Shown: positions 1 through 8,359, numbered from the stretch's first letter. The stretch is 64,000 nucleotides of DNA from Acrocarpospora pleiomorpha (GCF_009687885.1 NZ_BLAF01000006.1:123337-187336); one strand, 5' to 3'. Numbers and translations: made by a program. The notes: generated by a model not told the origin, from the sequence alone.

Positions 1-563
1 TCCCCCGCCCCGCCCTCACCACTGTGATCACCCGCCCCGCCGGCCTCTGGGCGTACGACGCTCTCCGCATCGAAGCCCACCGTCCCCGCCTGGGCTTCGA
101 CACCGACCACAAGACCATTCCCCACGAGGTCGGCTGGATCGAATCCGCCGTCCACCTCAGCAAAGGCTGCTACCGAGGCCAGGAAACCGTCGCCCGCGTC
201 CACAACCTCGGCCACCCACCCCGCCGCCTCGTCTTCCTCCACCTCGACGGCAGCGTCGACACCCTCCCCCCACACGGCACTCCCGTCACCCTCGGCGTCA
301 GCACCCCCGCCGAAGGCGACCCCACCCGCTCCATCGAAGGCGCGACCGAAGGCACCGCCACCCCCGGCCAGATCGGCTTCATCGGCTCCTCAGCCCGTCA
401 CCACGAACTAGGCCCTATCGCCCTGGCCGTAGTGAAACGAACCGTCCCGGTAGACATCCCCCTCCTCGCCGGAAACGTCGCCGCCACCCAAGAGGTCATC
501 GTCCCCCCTGACGCGGGCCGCAACGTCACCATCGACCCAGCCCTCCGTCGCCGCCTCCGCTAA
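1..563 (+). CDS. ygfZ: YgfZ/GcvT-family folate-binding protein, 3' part
   Basis: The reading frame is open to the window edge, so the N-terminus lies upstream. It carries the YgfZ signature KGCYRGQE at about 165-188, followed by TVARVHNLGHPPRRLV. Members of this folate-binding family (COG0354) support repair or synthesis of Fe-S enzymes and, in E. coli, tRNA modification. The Cys of the signature is kept. The last 90 bases are found again as a diverged fragment near 6.9 kb. The family call is secure; the real start is not visible. Confidence 0.85.
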   Translation, partial: PRPALTTVITRPAGLWAYDALRIEAHRPRLGFDTDHKTIPHEVGWIESAVHLSKGCYRGQETVARVHNLGHPPRRLVFLHLDGSVDTLPPHGTPVTLGVSTPAEGDPTRSIEGATEGTATPGQIGFIGSSARHHELGPIALAVVKRTVPVDIPLLAGNVAATQEVIVPPDAGRNVTIDPALRRRLR

Positions 564-657
564 CCCCACCCAAAACGACGAGAACGACCAACTCGCCCGC
601 CGTTGAGCAACGCGCGGGCGTGCCCGATCTGCTCGGGTGCCATCGCCGAGAGACGTC

Positions 658-978
658 TCACCTGGTGGTGAAAAGGTGGTCCAGCCAGCCTTTCCAGGCG
701 TCTTGCGTCATCCCAGCCGTAGTTGAGCGCAGGCGGACGTGGGCGAGTTCGTGCGCGAGCGTCTTCACCTGCGCGGCCGGGTCCATGTTCGTGCGCACCG
801 CGACCGTGCGGGCGGAGCAGTCGGTCAGACCGTTCGCGCCGTGGATCATGCCCTCGTGCTCGACCCGCAGCACCGCGTAGTCCTCGGCCCCGACCAGCTC
901 GGCCAGGCCGTCCCACAGCCCCTCGGGCGGCTTCACCCTCCAACAGCCTCGGCGTCGGACGCTACGTGTGATGCGCAC
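658..978 (-). pseudogene. Remnant of ArdC-like zinc metallopeptidase (ImmA/IrrE-type)
   Basis: This 106-codon frame contains PPEGLWDGLAELV, GANGLTD and VKTLAHELAHVRL. That is the order of motifs around the HExxH zinc site of actinobacterial ArdC-like ssDNA-binding metallopeptidases, which are usually about 300 residues and sit on mobile DNA. The N-terminal DNA-binding part is missing, and after HELAHVRL the sequence departs from the family. I therefore read it as an internal fragment left by a mobile element. The family match is from memory of motifs, not from an alignment. Confidence 0.55.
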
Positions 979-993
979 GGGCTGGCCTGAGGG

Positions 994-1037
994 GTGTCGA
1001 CTCGCGGTTGCCTGATGGCTGCACCGCGAGTTGACAC
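994..1037 (-). terminator. Hairpin downstream of the efflux operon
   Basis: Arms at 994-1008 and 1023-1037 (GTGTCGACTCGCGGT against ACCGCGAGTTGACAC) pair over 15 positions with one G-T mismatch around a 14-base loop. It lies 14 bases past the stop of the minus-strand permease gene, so it is the likely end of that operon. There is no clear U-tract, as is common in actinomycetes. Confidence 0.5.
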
Positions 1038-1050
1038 GTTTTCAGGATTT

Positions 1051-2280
1051 TCAGGAATTGAGTGCTGCGGTCGGTGGGGTTCGTGCTGCGCGGATTGCCG
1101 GGTAGAGGCCGGCGATTGCTCCGATGATCAGTGTCGCTCCGACCGCGACTCCAATAGCGAGCGGTGGCAGCGCAAAAGGCCAGCCGTTGATCAGCGCCAT
1201 GATCCCGGTCGCCGCCGTTCCCAGCACGCTGCCGAACACGCCGCCAAGAGCGGAGAGAAGGAGCGCCTCGGCCAGGAACTGGGCGAGGATGTGTCGACGT
1301 GTCGCGCCGAGAGCACGCCTCAGGCCGATCTCGCGGCGACGCTCCAGCACGGAGATGATCATCGTGTTCGCCACTCCGATCCCTCCAACGAGCAAGGCGA
1401 TCGAGCCCAACCCGAGGAGCAGCCCAGTGAAGGCGTCGTTGGCCGCGCTCTGCGCGGCGAGCGCATCTGACGGTCGTGAGACGTCGACCTCGCCCGGCGC
1501 TTGCGGGGAGATCGTGGGCGCGAGGAGTGAGCGGACGTCTGCCACCGCATCGTCTGCGGAGCGCTCGTAGATTGTCGTGGGTGAGCCGTCATACCCGAAG
1601 AGATCCTCGGCGACGCCTGCACCGATCAGGGCTGCGGTGTCTAGTTCCGGGGCGAGCGCGGAAGGGTCCAGGATGCCGATGACGGTGAAGTATTGTCCGC
1701 CGAGCCAGATCTGTGTGCCTGGGGAGACGATACCCAGCCGCGAGGCGGCGGTGTTGCCCAGGACGACGCTCGGGAGATCAGCGGTTGCTGGGTTCAACCA
1801 CGTACCGGAGCGAACGGTTGTCGAGGTCACGTTCAGCAGGTCGTGATCGGCGACCATCGTGGTGATCCCGCCGGTTGCGTCCGGGTCGGACAGTGAGCTG
1901 CGGTACACGCTCACCGGGAGCGCCGCGGTGCTGCTGGCGGACTCGACCCCATCGATCAAAGAAACCTTTCCGAGCGCATCGGGGAGCAGGCTTGCCTGTT
2001 GGCCCGTGATGCTTGTGCCGGCGCTCGCCGTGAGCAGGTTGGTGCCCAGTTTCGACAGCTCGTCGTTCAGCCGAGCTTGACTGGATGAGGAGATACCGAC
2101 GACGGCGATCATCGCCGCGATGCCGATTGCGATCCCGAGGGCTGAGAGCACGGCACGGGTGGGCCGGGCGCGCAGTCCCGCCGTGCCCAGTCGCAGAATG
2201 TCGCGGCCGAGCAGGCGTGAGCGGTGCGGGGAGCGGCTGGTCGCGGAGGGGAGCTTCGCGTGTTCGATGAGCGTGGTCAT
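1051..2280 (-). CDS. MacB/FtsX-type ABC transporter permease
   Basis: This is a 409-aa membrane protein with the MacB layout: one membrane segment near residues 41-63, a large extracytoplasmic MacB-PCD-like domain of about 210 residues, and three C-terminal FtsX segments (about 285-308, 335-360, 370-398). The ERRREIGLRRALGATRRHI coupling-helix motif, typical of FtsX permeases, lies between them. It follows the ATPase gene with a 4-base ATGA overlap, and the adaptor and lipoprotein genes lie upstream in the same operon. MacB-type pumps work by mechanotransmission on extracytoplasmic substrates rather than classical transport. The substrate (peptide, antibiotic or lipoprotein) cannot be read from sequence. 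Confidence 0.9.
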   Translation of the reverse strand: MTTLIEHAKLPSATSRSPHRSRLLGRDILRLGTAGLRARPTRAVLSALGIAIGIAAMIAVVGISSSSQARLNDELSKLGTNLLTASAGTSITGQQASLLPDALGKVSLIDGVESASSTAALPVSVYRSSLSDPDATGGITTMVADHDLLNVTSTTVRSGTWLNPATADLPSVVLGNTAASRLGIVSPGTQIWLGGQYFTVIGILDPSALAPELDTAALIGAGVAEDLFGYDGSPTTIYERSADDAVADVRSLLAPTISPQAPGEVDVSRPSDALAAQSAANDAFTGLLLGLGSIALLVGGIGVANTMIISVLERRREIGLRRALGATRRHILAQFLAEALLLSALGGVFGSVLGTAATGIMALINGWPFALPPLAIGVAVGATLIIGAIAGLYPAIRAARTPPTAALNS

Positions 2281-2966
2281 GCGCCCATCTCCTGGGCGGA
2301 GTCGCTCACAACTCGTCCGTCGCGGATCGCGATGCGGCGGGGTAGCCTCGCGGCGAGGTCGTTGTCGTGGGTTATGACCACCACGGTGGCGCCTTGGGCG
2401 TTCAGTTCGTGCAGCAGTTCGACGATCGCAGCCCCTGCGGTGCTGTCGAGGTTCCCGGTTGGTTCATCGGCAAGTAGGAGCGGTGGGTTGCCAACCACTG
2501 CGCGTGCGATCGCGACGCGCTGGCGTTCCCCGCCGGAGAGCTGGTTGGGGCGATGGTCCAATCGGTGGCCGAGCCCGACTCGTTTCAGCGCGGTCACGGC
2601 CTGGCGGCGTCGTTCGCTGAGCGGTGTCCCGGTGTAGAGCAGCCCGTCCGCGACGTTGTCGATCGTGGTGACGCCCTCGGCGAGGTGGAACTGCTGGAAT
2701 ACGAAGCCGATCCGGTAGGCGCGTAGCGCCGAGAGGGACCGGTCGTCGAGGTCGTCGACGTTCAGGCCGTCGATGTGGGCGCTGCCCGCCGTGGGGCGAT
2801 CGAGCGTACCGATGAGGTTGAGCAGCGTGGACTTGCCCGATCCGCTCGGGCCGACGATAGCCACGAACTCTCCGGGATAGACCTGGAACGACACCCCCGC
2901 GCAGGCGAGAACCGGGGGGTCGCCGTACGCGCGTTGGACGTTGTCGAGGGAGATGACAGGGTTCAT
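2277..2966 (-). CDS. MacB/LolD-like ABC transporter ATP-binding protein
   Basis: This 229-aa ATPase has Walker A GPSGSGKST, the Q-loop segment FVFQQFHL, signature LSGGERQRV, Walker B LLLADEPTGNLD and the switch histidine in VITHD. The FQQFHL and DEPTGNLD segments are characteristic of the MacB/LolD branch. The gene overlaps the adaptor upstream and the permease downstream by 4 bases each, so the products are translationally coupled. It powers the adjacent FtsX permease. Confidence 0.93.
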   Translation of the reverse strand: MNPVISLDNVQRAYGDPPVLACAGVSFQVYPGEFVAIVGPSGSGKSTLLNLIGTLDRPTAGSAHIDGLNVDDLDDRSLSALRAYRIGFVFQQFHLAEGVTTIDNVADGLLYTGTPLSERRRQAVTALKRVGLGHRLDHRPNQLSGGERQRVAIARAVVGNPPLLLADEPTGNLDSTAGAAIVELLHELNAQGATVVVITHDNDLAARLPRRIAIRDGRVVSDSAQEMGA

Positions 2967-4114
2967 CGTGTCGGCACCACCACTCGCATGCCTTCCGCCA
3001 CGTCTGGGCCGGAGATCTCTACGCGTCCACCAGCGAACAGCCCCGTCTCGACGGGAACCTGACGGGTGGTGCCGTCGGCGTCCACCACTTCGACCCCGAA
3101 CTGATCGGGTGTGATGGCCAGCAGTGCGCTGACCGGGACCGAGAGCACGTCCTCGCGACGCTCACTCGGTATGTCGACTGTGACGGCCGCTTCTTGGAAC
3201 GCCGACGCGCTGTCGGGATCATCCAGCGCGATCACGAGAGGGATCACGGTCTGCTTCTGACCGGTGGCGCCCTCGGTCTCGGTCGGTGTCCCGACAGAGA
3301 CGATCTTCCCGGTCGTCTCCCCGCCCCCGGGAAGGCGCACCACAACAGCTGCGTCCAAGACGGCGAGCTGCTGGTCGGAGAGATTCAGGTTCACGTCCAC
3401 GATCTGGGTCGTGAACGAGGTGAGGAACAGTTCGGTCCCCGCACCAACCTGGTCACCTATGCTCGCGGTCACGGTCCCGACACGCAGGTCGCCCCGTGCG
3501 AAGACGATGGAGCCGAAGGGCAACTTGCCGGTGCGGGTGTGCCCCTGAGACTCCTGCCAGTCCATGATCGCCTCGACGGTCGCCCAACGGAACTGTTCGT
3601 CGGGCTCACCGGTGAACATGCCGAGTTCGCTCAGGGCCCGCTCCAGCTGTTTCACGTCCGGCCCGTCAGCCATCCCGCTGGCGAAGTCCCGCCAGGCGGG
3701 CATGGCGCCGCGGAGCAGGAAAACGGGAGAATCGTCGATCGCGTAAAGACGATCCTCGGGGGACACCGTGGCGCCTGAACTGGGTAGCGCGGTCACCGTT
3801 CCCGACGTTCCGGCCTGGACTCCGCGAGAACCGTTGTACCGAAGGGTGCCAGAAGCGGTGGTGTCTCCTTCCAGGTCTCCTCGGACCACGGGTTCGGTGG
3901 CGATCTGCGGTTGTTCCGCTTCCTGTGCTCCGGCACCTAATGTTCCGCTGGCGACGAGCCAGATCCCCACTCCGCCGCCGCCCGCGAGGATCATCCCCGC
4001 GACGAGCCCGATGAGGAGCCGACGCCGGGAACGCTTCCGCGGAACTCGAGGCTGTGTCGTGTCGGCAGACGCCGGATCTGTAACTGAGCTGATCGGCTGT
4101 TCTGCGGTGGTCAC
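2963..4114 (-). CDS. HlyD-like adaptor with peptidoglycan-binding domain
   Basis: This 383-aa protein has a basic N-terminus, one membrane anchor (about residues 30-55), a beta-barrel/lipoyl-like section (VVRGDLEGDTTASGTL), and then a PG_binding_1-like helical segment (DVKQLERALSELGMF through ATVEAIMDWQESQG) where Gram-negative adaptors carry a coiled-coil hairpin. A second barrel half follows. The GTG start at 4114 overlaps the stop of the lipoprotein gene as GTGA and is preferred to longer readings. Such adaptors accompany MacB-type ATPase/permease pairs in Gram-positives and probably hold the pump to the wall. I see no outer-membrane partner. Confidence 0.85.
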   Translation of the reverse strand: MTTAEQPISSVTDPASADTTQPRVPRKRSRRRLLIGLVAGMILAGGGGVGIWLVASGTLGAGAQEAEQPQIATEPVVRGDLEGDTTASGTLRYNGSRGVQAGTSGTVTALPSSGATVSPEDRLYAIDDSPVFLLRGAMPAWRDFASGMADGPDVKQLERALSELGMFTGEPDEQFRWATVEAIMDWQESQGHTRTGKLPFGSIVFARGDLRVGTVTASIGDQVGAGTELFLTSFTTQIVDVNLNLSDQQLAVLDAAVVVRLPGGGETTGKIVSVGTPTETEGATGQKQTVIPLVIALDDPDSASAFQEAAVTVDIPSERREDVLSVPVSALLAITPDQFGVEVVDADGTTRQVPVETGLFAGGRVEISGPDVAEGMRVVVPTR

Positions 4115-4587
4115 CGGGTGTCTCCCGCTCCGGCTGTCGCGCACTTCTCGAACAGCTCCTGCGGCGCGTCCAACGGGACGCTCAGCGACTCGCCGGGCGC
4201 GGGGTCCGGGACGTCGAGGCCGTTGTCGCGGAAGCACTGCGCCATCTGTAGGAAGATCTCGCGCTGTTCTGCGTCCGATGGGCGACCTCCACCGTCCTGA
4301 CCGGACGGCGGCGCTCCCAACTTCGCCTGGCAAGTCTCGGCGGCTTCGAGGAACCCATCCCCGGAACCGGCCGCAACCTGCCCGCCGTCCTCGGGGTCGG
4401 GCATGTCGATCCCTTCCCCTCTCATACATTCGGCGAACGCGAGCTGGTACTCCTCGTTGCTGGAGAACGAGGGCGTCTGGTCAGGAACTGCGTCGGTGCT
4501 CGTGTCCGTGCCGCAACCGGCCAAAGCCGCGCCTGCGAAAGCAAGAGCTGCCAGTGTGGCGGCGATCTTGAAAGTTCGGCGTTTCAT
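4111..4587 (-). CDS. Lipoprotein with duplicated cysteine motif, efflux operon
   Basis: This is a 158-aa protein with a lipoprotein signal peptide (KRRTF start, lipobox LAGC at about residue 24). The mature part holds two related segments, FAECMRGEGIDMPDP and MAQCFRDNGLDVPDP, each with a Cys, Arg, Gly-x-Asp and PDP. This looks like an internal duplication. The same motif occurs in secreted actinobacterial proteins encoded beside efflux systems. The ATG at 4587 has GGAGAC upstream. It is first in the minus-strand operon and divergent from the response regulator, so it may be the sensor-side or substrate-capture component. Function is unknown. Confidence 0.75.
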   Translation of the reverse strand: MKRRTFKIAATLAALAFAGAALAGCGTDTSTDAVPDQTPSFSSNEEYQLAFAECMRGEGIDMPDPEDGGQVAAGSGDGFLEAAETCQAKLGAPPSGQDGGGRPSDAEQREIFLQMAQCFRDNGLDVPDPAPGESLSVPLDAPQELFEKCATAGAGDTR

Positions 4588-4740
4588 CAGGTCTCCATAC
4601 GATGGGGCCGCGGCCTCTCCAGCGGCGCCTGACCAGTCGAACAGGAGGCACGTTCTCAGGGCGTTCAGGTTTTCCTTTACGTCTTCGCAACGCCTGGTGT
4701 GCTTCGCTATCGCAGTCCGCGACCACGGAGGAGGTGTGAT

Positions 4741-5406
4741 GTGCGGGTCTTGATAGCCGAGGACGATCCGTACCTCGCCGATGCCATCCGGGCCGGCTTG
4801 CGTCGTGAGACGATCGCCGCTGACGTGGTCCATGACGGCGCCGCCGCCCTGGAGGCCGTCGTCGACGAGACCTACGAGGTCGTGCTGCTCGACCGTGATC
4901 TGCCCGGTGTGCACGGCGACGAGGTCTGCGCGCGACTGGCCCGTGAGCACCCGCATGTTCGTGTGCTGATGCTTACCGCTGCCCGCACGTTGGATGATCG
5001 GGTGACTGGCTTCGAACTCGGCGCCGACGACTACCTTCCCAAGCCGTTCGAGTTTCCCGAGCTGGTCGCGCGCCTACGCGCATTGGAGCGCCGCAGCCAG
5101 CCGGCCAGCCCGCCGGTGCTCGATGCGGATGGCATCCGGCTGGACCCGTTCCGCCGTGAGGTCTACCGCAACGGTCGCCTTGTGCGTCTCAGCCCGAAAG
5201 AGTTCGCCGTCCTTCACACCCTCATGAAGGCCGACGGCGGAGTCCTCGGGGCTCAAACCCTGTTGGAACAGGCGTGGGACGCCAACGCTGACCCCTTCAG
5301 CAACACCGTCCGCGTGACGGTCTCCAACCTCCGCAAACGCCTCGGGGAACCCTGGGCGATCCAGACAGTGCCCGGCATCGGGTACCGATTCGGCACCGCA
5401 GGATGA
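4741..5406 (+). CDS. OmpR/PhoB-family response regulator
   Basis: This 221-aa regulator has receiver acidic residues EDD at 7-9, the phosphoacceptor Asp51 (LLDRDLPG), Lys101 (PKPFEF), and a C-terminal winged-helix DNA-binding domain (RLSPKEFAVLHTL, VRVTVSNLRKRL, TVPGIGYRF). The GTG start at 4741 has GGAGGAGG six bases upstream. It overlaps the kinase gene as ATGA, forming a two-gene unit divergent from the efflux operon across a 153-base spacer. It is the probable activator of that operon. Confidence 0.93.
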   Translation: MRVLIAEDDPYLADAIRAGLRRETIAADVVHDGAAALEAVVDETYEVVLLDRDLPGVHGDEVCARLAREHPHVRVLMLTAARTLDDRVTGFELGADDYLPKPFEFPELVARLRALERRSQPASPPVLDADGIRLDPFRREVYRNGRLVRLSPKEFAVLHTLMKADGGVLGAQTLLEQAWDANADPFSNTVRVTVSNLRKRLGEPWAIQTVPGIGYRFGTAG

Positions 5407-6584
5407 CCCCGGAAGTGCGGCGACGGAGTCCGCGCAGGCACGTGCTGACGATCCGAGCACGCCTCTGCCTCAGCTACGCCGCTCTCGTCGCCGGATGCGG
5501 CGCCGTCCTCATCACACTGGTGTACCTCTACATGCGGTACGTGCCGAGCTACGAACTGCCGACCGCGCCCGCCACCGAGCTGGACCCCACCGATCTTGGC
5601 CTTGACCAGGTACAACCAGCCCACGCTCTCGAGATCAGAACTGTCGATGACTTCTTCGAGAACCTGGTGATCGCGTCACTGATCGCGCTGGGCATACTCA
5701 TTATTCTCGGCGGCATCGTCGGGTGGGTCATGGCCGGACGCATCATCAGGCCACTCGCCGCGATCAACGCCGGGGCCAACCGCGCAGCCTCCGGTGACCT
5801 CGACCACCGCATCGGCCTGGAAGGCCCACACGACGAGATCCGAGACCTGTCCGCGACCTTCGATCGCATGCTCGCGTCGCTGGAGCACGCGTTCGAGTCG
5901 CAGCAACGGTTCGCCGCCAACGCCTCCCACGAGCTTCGCAGTCCCTTGACCACGGTCAAGACGATGATCGACGTCACGCTGTCCGACCCTGACGTCGATC
6001 CTGGCGAACTCCGCGCCCTCGCTGAACGCATACGCGACGTCAACCAGTCCAACATCGACACAGTGGAGGCCCTCCTCGACCTTGCCAGCGCGAGCAACGC
6101 CCGACTCGTACCGGAGCGCATCGACGTCACGGCACTCATCGACGAGGTCGCGGCAGAACTTACCGCCGAGCTGGAGGCGAGTGAGCTCACCCTGACGACC
6201 CGGACGGCCGAGGCGTGGGCGTTCGGCAGCCCGATCCTGCTCCGCCAAGCTCTCTCGAATCTGCTCCGCAACGCCAGCAGGCACAACCACCTCGGTGGAC
6301 ACATCATTGTCCGCACATTGATGAGTCCGACCGCGACCCATGTCACCGTGAGCAACACCGGCGCCACCATCTCGCAGGAGACCGTCGCGCAGCTCACCGA
6401 GCCCTTCGCCCGCGCGCATGGCCGCACATTGACCCGAGGAAGCGGACACGGGCTCGGCCTGGCAATCGTCGCCGCAATCGCCCGCGCACACGAGGGAGCA
6501 CTGACCTTAACGCCCAATTCGGACGGCGGCTTGACCGCCCACCTCGACCTCCCAATCAGTCAAACGGATCCAGTCAGCCGGTGA
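5403..6584 (+). CDS. Sensor histidine kinase (HAMP, HisKA, HATPase)
   Basis: This 393-aa kinase has two membrane segments (about 21-44 and 88-111) flanking a short extracytoplasmic loop, a HAMP linker (RIIRPLAAINAGANRAASGDL), the phosphoacceptor His176 in ASHELRSPL, an N-box LSNLLRNASRHN and a G-box GSGHGLGLAIV. The small outer loop suggests a membrane or small-molecule signal of the kind sensed by cell-envelope kinases. It is coupled to the response regulator upstream, and no further gene follows in the unit. Confidence 0.93.
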   Translation: MTPEVRRRSPRRHVLTIRARLCLSYAALVAGCGAVLITLVYLYMRYVPSYELPTAPATELDPTDLGLDQVQPAHALEIRTVDDFFENLVIASLIALGILIILGGIVGWVMAGRIIRPLAAINAGANRAASGDLDHRIGLEGPHDEIRDLSATFDRMLASLEHAFESQQRFAANASHELRSPLTTVKTMIDVTLSDPDVDPGELRALAERIRDVNQSNIDTVEALLDLASASNARLVPERIDVTALIDEVAAELTAELEASELTLTTRTAEAWAFGSPILLRQALSNLLRNASRHNHLGGHIIVRTLMSPTATHVTVSNTGATISQETVAQLTEPFARAHGRTLTRGSGHGLGLAIVAAIARAHEGALTLTPNSDGGLTAHLDLPISQTDPVSR

Positions 6585-6677
6585 GTCCAGACCCGCTACA
6601 GCAGACGCGACTTTGGCGATCAAGCGACCACACGAGAACGTACCGGGCCAGCAGGCGCGGTGCCCGCCTAGCGGGGT

Positions 6678-6886
6678 GAGGATTTCAGGCGAGGCAGCGG
6701 GCCAGTTCGTCGGCGTTGTGGCGCATCATCGGGATATATCCGGGGTCGTCGGGGTTGAAGGTGTCGCCGTACAGCATGCACACCTGAACGCTCAGATCGG
6801 CGGCCACCTGCCGGAGCACGGACGCGCGGCGGGCGAGGTTGGGTTCGACGAAGACGGCGGGCACCTTCAGGTCCCGGATCGTCTCG
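6678..6886 (-). pseudogene. znuA 3'-end fragment (duplicate of 12664-12872)
   Basis: These 209 bases match 12664-12872, the 3' end of the intact substrate-binding protein gene, with only three mismatches by eye. The copy encodes the last 67 or so residues, up to DELARCL, but has no start of its own. It ends abruptly at CGGATCGTCTCG, where the next bases belong to a ygfZ-like fragment. The near identity means a recent duplication or ongoing gene conversion. Confidence 0.9.
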
Positions 6887-6895
6887 GTGATGGTA

Positions 6896-6987
6896 GCCGG
6901 AAACGTCGCCGCCACCCAGGAAGTGATCGTCCCCCCCGACGTGGGTCGCAACGTGACCATCGACCCCTCCGCCGCCGCCTCCGCTAG
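6896..6987 (+). pseudogene. ygfZ 3'-end fragment
   Basis: The sequence from GCCGGAAACGTCGCCGCCAC onward matches the last 96 bases of the ygfZ gene at 468-563. It has several substitutions and a small gap of about 5 bases near the end, and it terminates in TAG rather than TAA. It is more diverged than the abutting znuA fragment, so the two pieces probably joined in different events or came from another strain. Confidence 0.8.
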
Positions 6988-7153
6988 ACCCGTCTGATCG
7001 TCCTGATCGCAGCTGAACGGCGAACACCGCAAGGGGCTGGCCACGCGAGGGAGAACCGTTGGCCGTAGACCAACCTGAACGTCGGCAGTCAGAAGGCTGG
7101 GCCACGCGAGGGAGGGCCGTGCGGGTCCGGCCCACCGATCACGGATCATTCTG

Positions 7154-7262
7154 GCGACGGGCGACGGGCGACGGGCGACGGGCGACGGGCGACGGGCGAC
7201 GGGCGACGGGCGACGGGCGACGGGCGACGGGCGACGGGCGACGGGCGACGGGCGACGGGCGT
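7154..7262. repeat. Tandem 7-bp repeat, about 15 copies of GCGACGG
   Basis: A perfect head-to-tail array of the heptamer GCGACGG fills this stretch and ends in a degenerate copy (GCGTCGT). It lies 60 bases past the stop of the methyltransferase gene. Any reading frame through it just yields low-complexity RRATGDG or SPVARRP. Just upstream, a 13-base segment CCACGCGAGGGAG occurs twice (near 7040 and 7101). The 6585-6677 and 6988-7153 stretches show no gene. Confidence 0.95.
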
Positions 7263-7321
7263 CGTGCGCCGGTGCCAGCACGCCCGAGCGGCGCAGTCGT
7301 GACTACAGTGGACACGCGCGC

Positions 7322-8131
7322 TCATTCATCGCGCGCTCCGACGCCGACCAAGGACGTGCAGTCGAGGCTGGAAGGGCCGCGCTCGTCCAGCAGACGGGCG
7401 AGGACACGCCGGACCCGCTGGACGGCTTCGGTGTCCAGTTCGCGGAGCATGGCACGAAATCCGCTCCCTAGGACGATTTTCCAGGCCATGGTTTCGTTCA
7501 GGGCAAGGGCAAGCGGCACACGGGTCACACTCACCTTGTTCAAGCCGAGGGCCGACAGCCATCCGGCGAGCTTCTTCTCCGTGTCGATCCTGGTCACCGG
7601 GTGCCTGGTTTTCGGAGGTTCGGGCGTGGTCTCGCGTTCAGTCGCGACGGCTTCGCTGAAGAGACGTCCCAAATCCTCCACTGCCCCTTTCGCCCAGGTG
7701 GTGACGACCAGTCGTCCGCCTGGCCGTAGGATGGTGATCAGGCGGGCGACGGCGGTGTCCATATCAGGCAGGAAAAACACCCCGTGGACACACTGGATCA
7801 CGTCGTACGGCCGGCTCTCGATTCCAGTCCAGAGCAGCGCGTCGGCTTGGGTGAACCGTACATTGCCCAGCCCTTCCGTAGTCGCCTTCGCACGGCCAAG
7901 GCCGATCAGCTTCCCGGCGAGGTCGATGGCGTCCACCTGGCCAGCCGGGCCAACGGCACGCGCGGCCGGTATGGCGGAGGCGCCGGTGCCGCAGCAGACA
8001 TCCAGCACGCGCTCGCCTGGCCGGAACCTGGCCGTCTCGACGGTGGCGGTTCCGATCGGATCCCACAGGTGGGGAGAGAGTTCGCTGAACTCCTTGGCAG
8101 TCTCGTCGAATACGTCACCGATACCGGTCAC
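7322..8131 (-). CDS. SAM-dependent methyltransferase (class I)
   Basis: This 269-aa enzyme has motif I VLDVCCGTGASAIPAA, an acidic motif-II residue in DAIDLA, motif III FTQADALLW and post-motif LRPGGRLVVTTWA, all features of ubiquinone/menaquinone-type small-molecule methyltransferases. The GTG start at 8131 has GGGAG six bases upstream and is preferred to an upstream ATG. It is divergent from the ABC transporter pair, and the shared spacer holds a Zur-type box. It may therefore be co-regulated by zinc and could modify a metallophore, which is inference. Confidence 0.85.
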   Translation of the reverse strand: MTGIGDVFDETAKEFSELSPHLWDPIGTATVETARFRPGERVLDVCCGTGASAIPAARAVGPAGQVDAIDLAGKLIGLGRAKATTEGLGNVRFTQADALLWTGIESRPYDVIQCVHGVFFLPDMDTAVARLITILRPGGRLVVTTWAKGAVEDLGRLFSEAVATERETTPEPPKTRHPVTRIDTEKKLAGWLSALGLNKVSVTRVPLALALNETMAWKIVLGSGFRAMLRELDTEAVQRVRRVLARLLDERGPSSLDCTSLVGVGARDE

Positions 8132-8251
8132 GGCTATCTCCCAAGATCGATTTGTCTGGATTGCGTTGCTCTGGACGTCGGGCGATGGACCTGTGGCCTC
8201 CGCTGATAACGCTGTACGCATAACAGGGCATGAGACCAAGCCTAAACAACA

Positions 8252-8266
8252 TGATAATCGTTGTCT
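8252..8266. promoter_or_regulatory. Predicted Zur box between methyltransferase and ABC genes
   Basis: TGATAATCGTTGTCT is the same 15-base sequence as the box at 17526-17540 apart from the last base. The form TGAnAAtnnTTnTCA is typical of Fur-family zinc regulator operators in actinomycetes. It lies in the 228-base divergent spacer, about 94 bases before the transporter ATG and 121 before the methyltransferase GTG. Confidence 0.75.
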
Positions 8267-8359
8267 AAATCGCTCTTAGTAGCAATAATGCTAGATAGCG
8301 TTTGCGAAGGCCCGGCAAGATCTGTGCGTATGGCGTACGCACAGAGCTAGGGAGATCCC

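Noticed and set aside
6896-6987. A second functional ygfZ gene
   Set aside because: Only the last 30 or so codons remain, without the KGCYRGQE site.
7154-7262. Heptamer array as a CRISPR
   Set aside because: There are no spacers, the unit is only 7 bases and there are no cas genes.
7059-8279. Plus-strand frame of 406 codons through the heptamer array
   Set aside because: It is antisense to a well-supported methyltransferase, and its N-terminal part is just the translated repeat.
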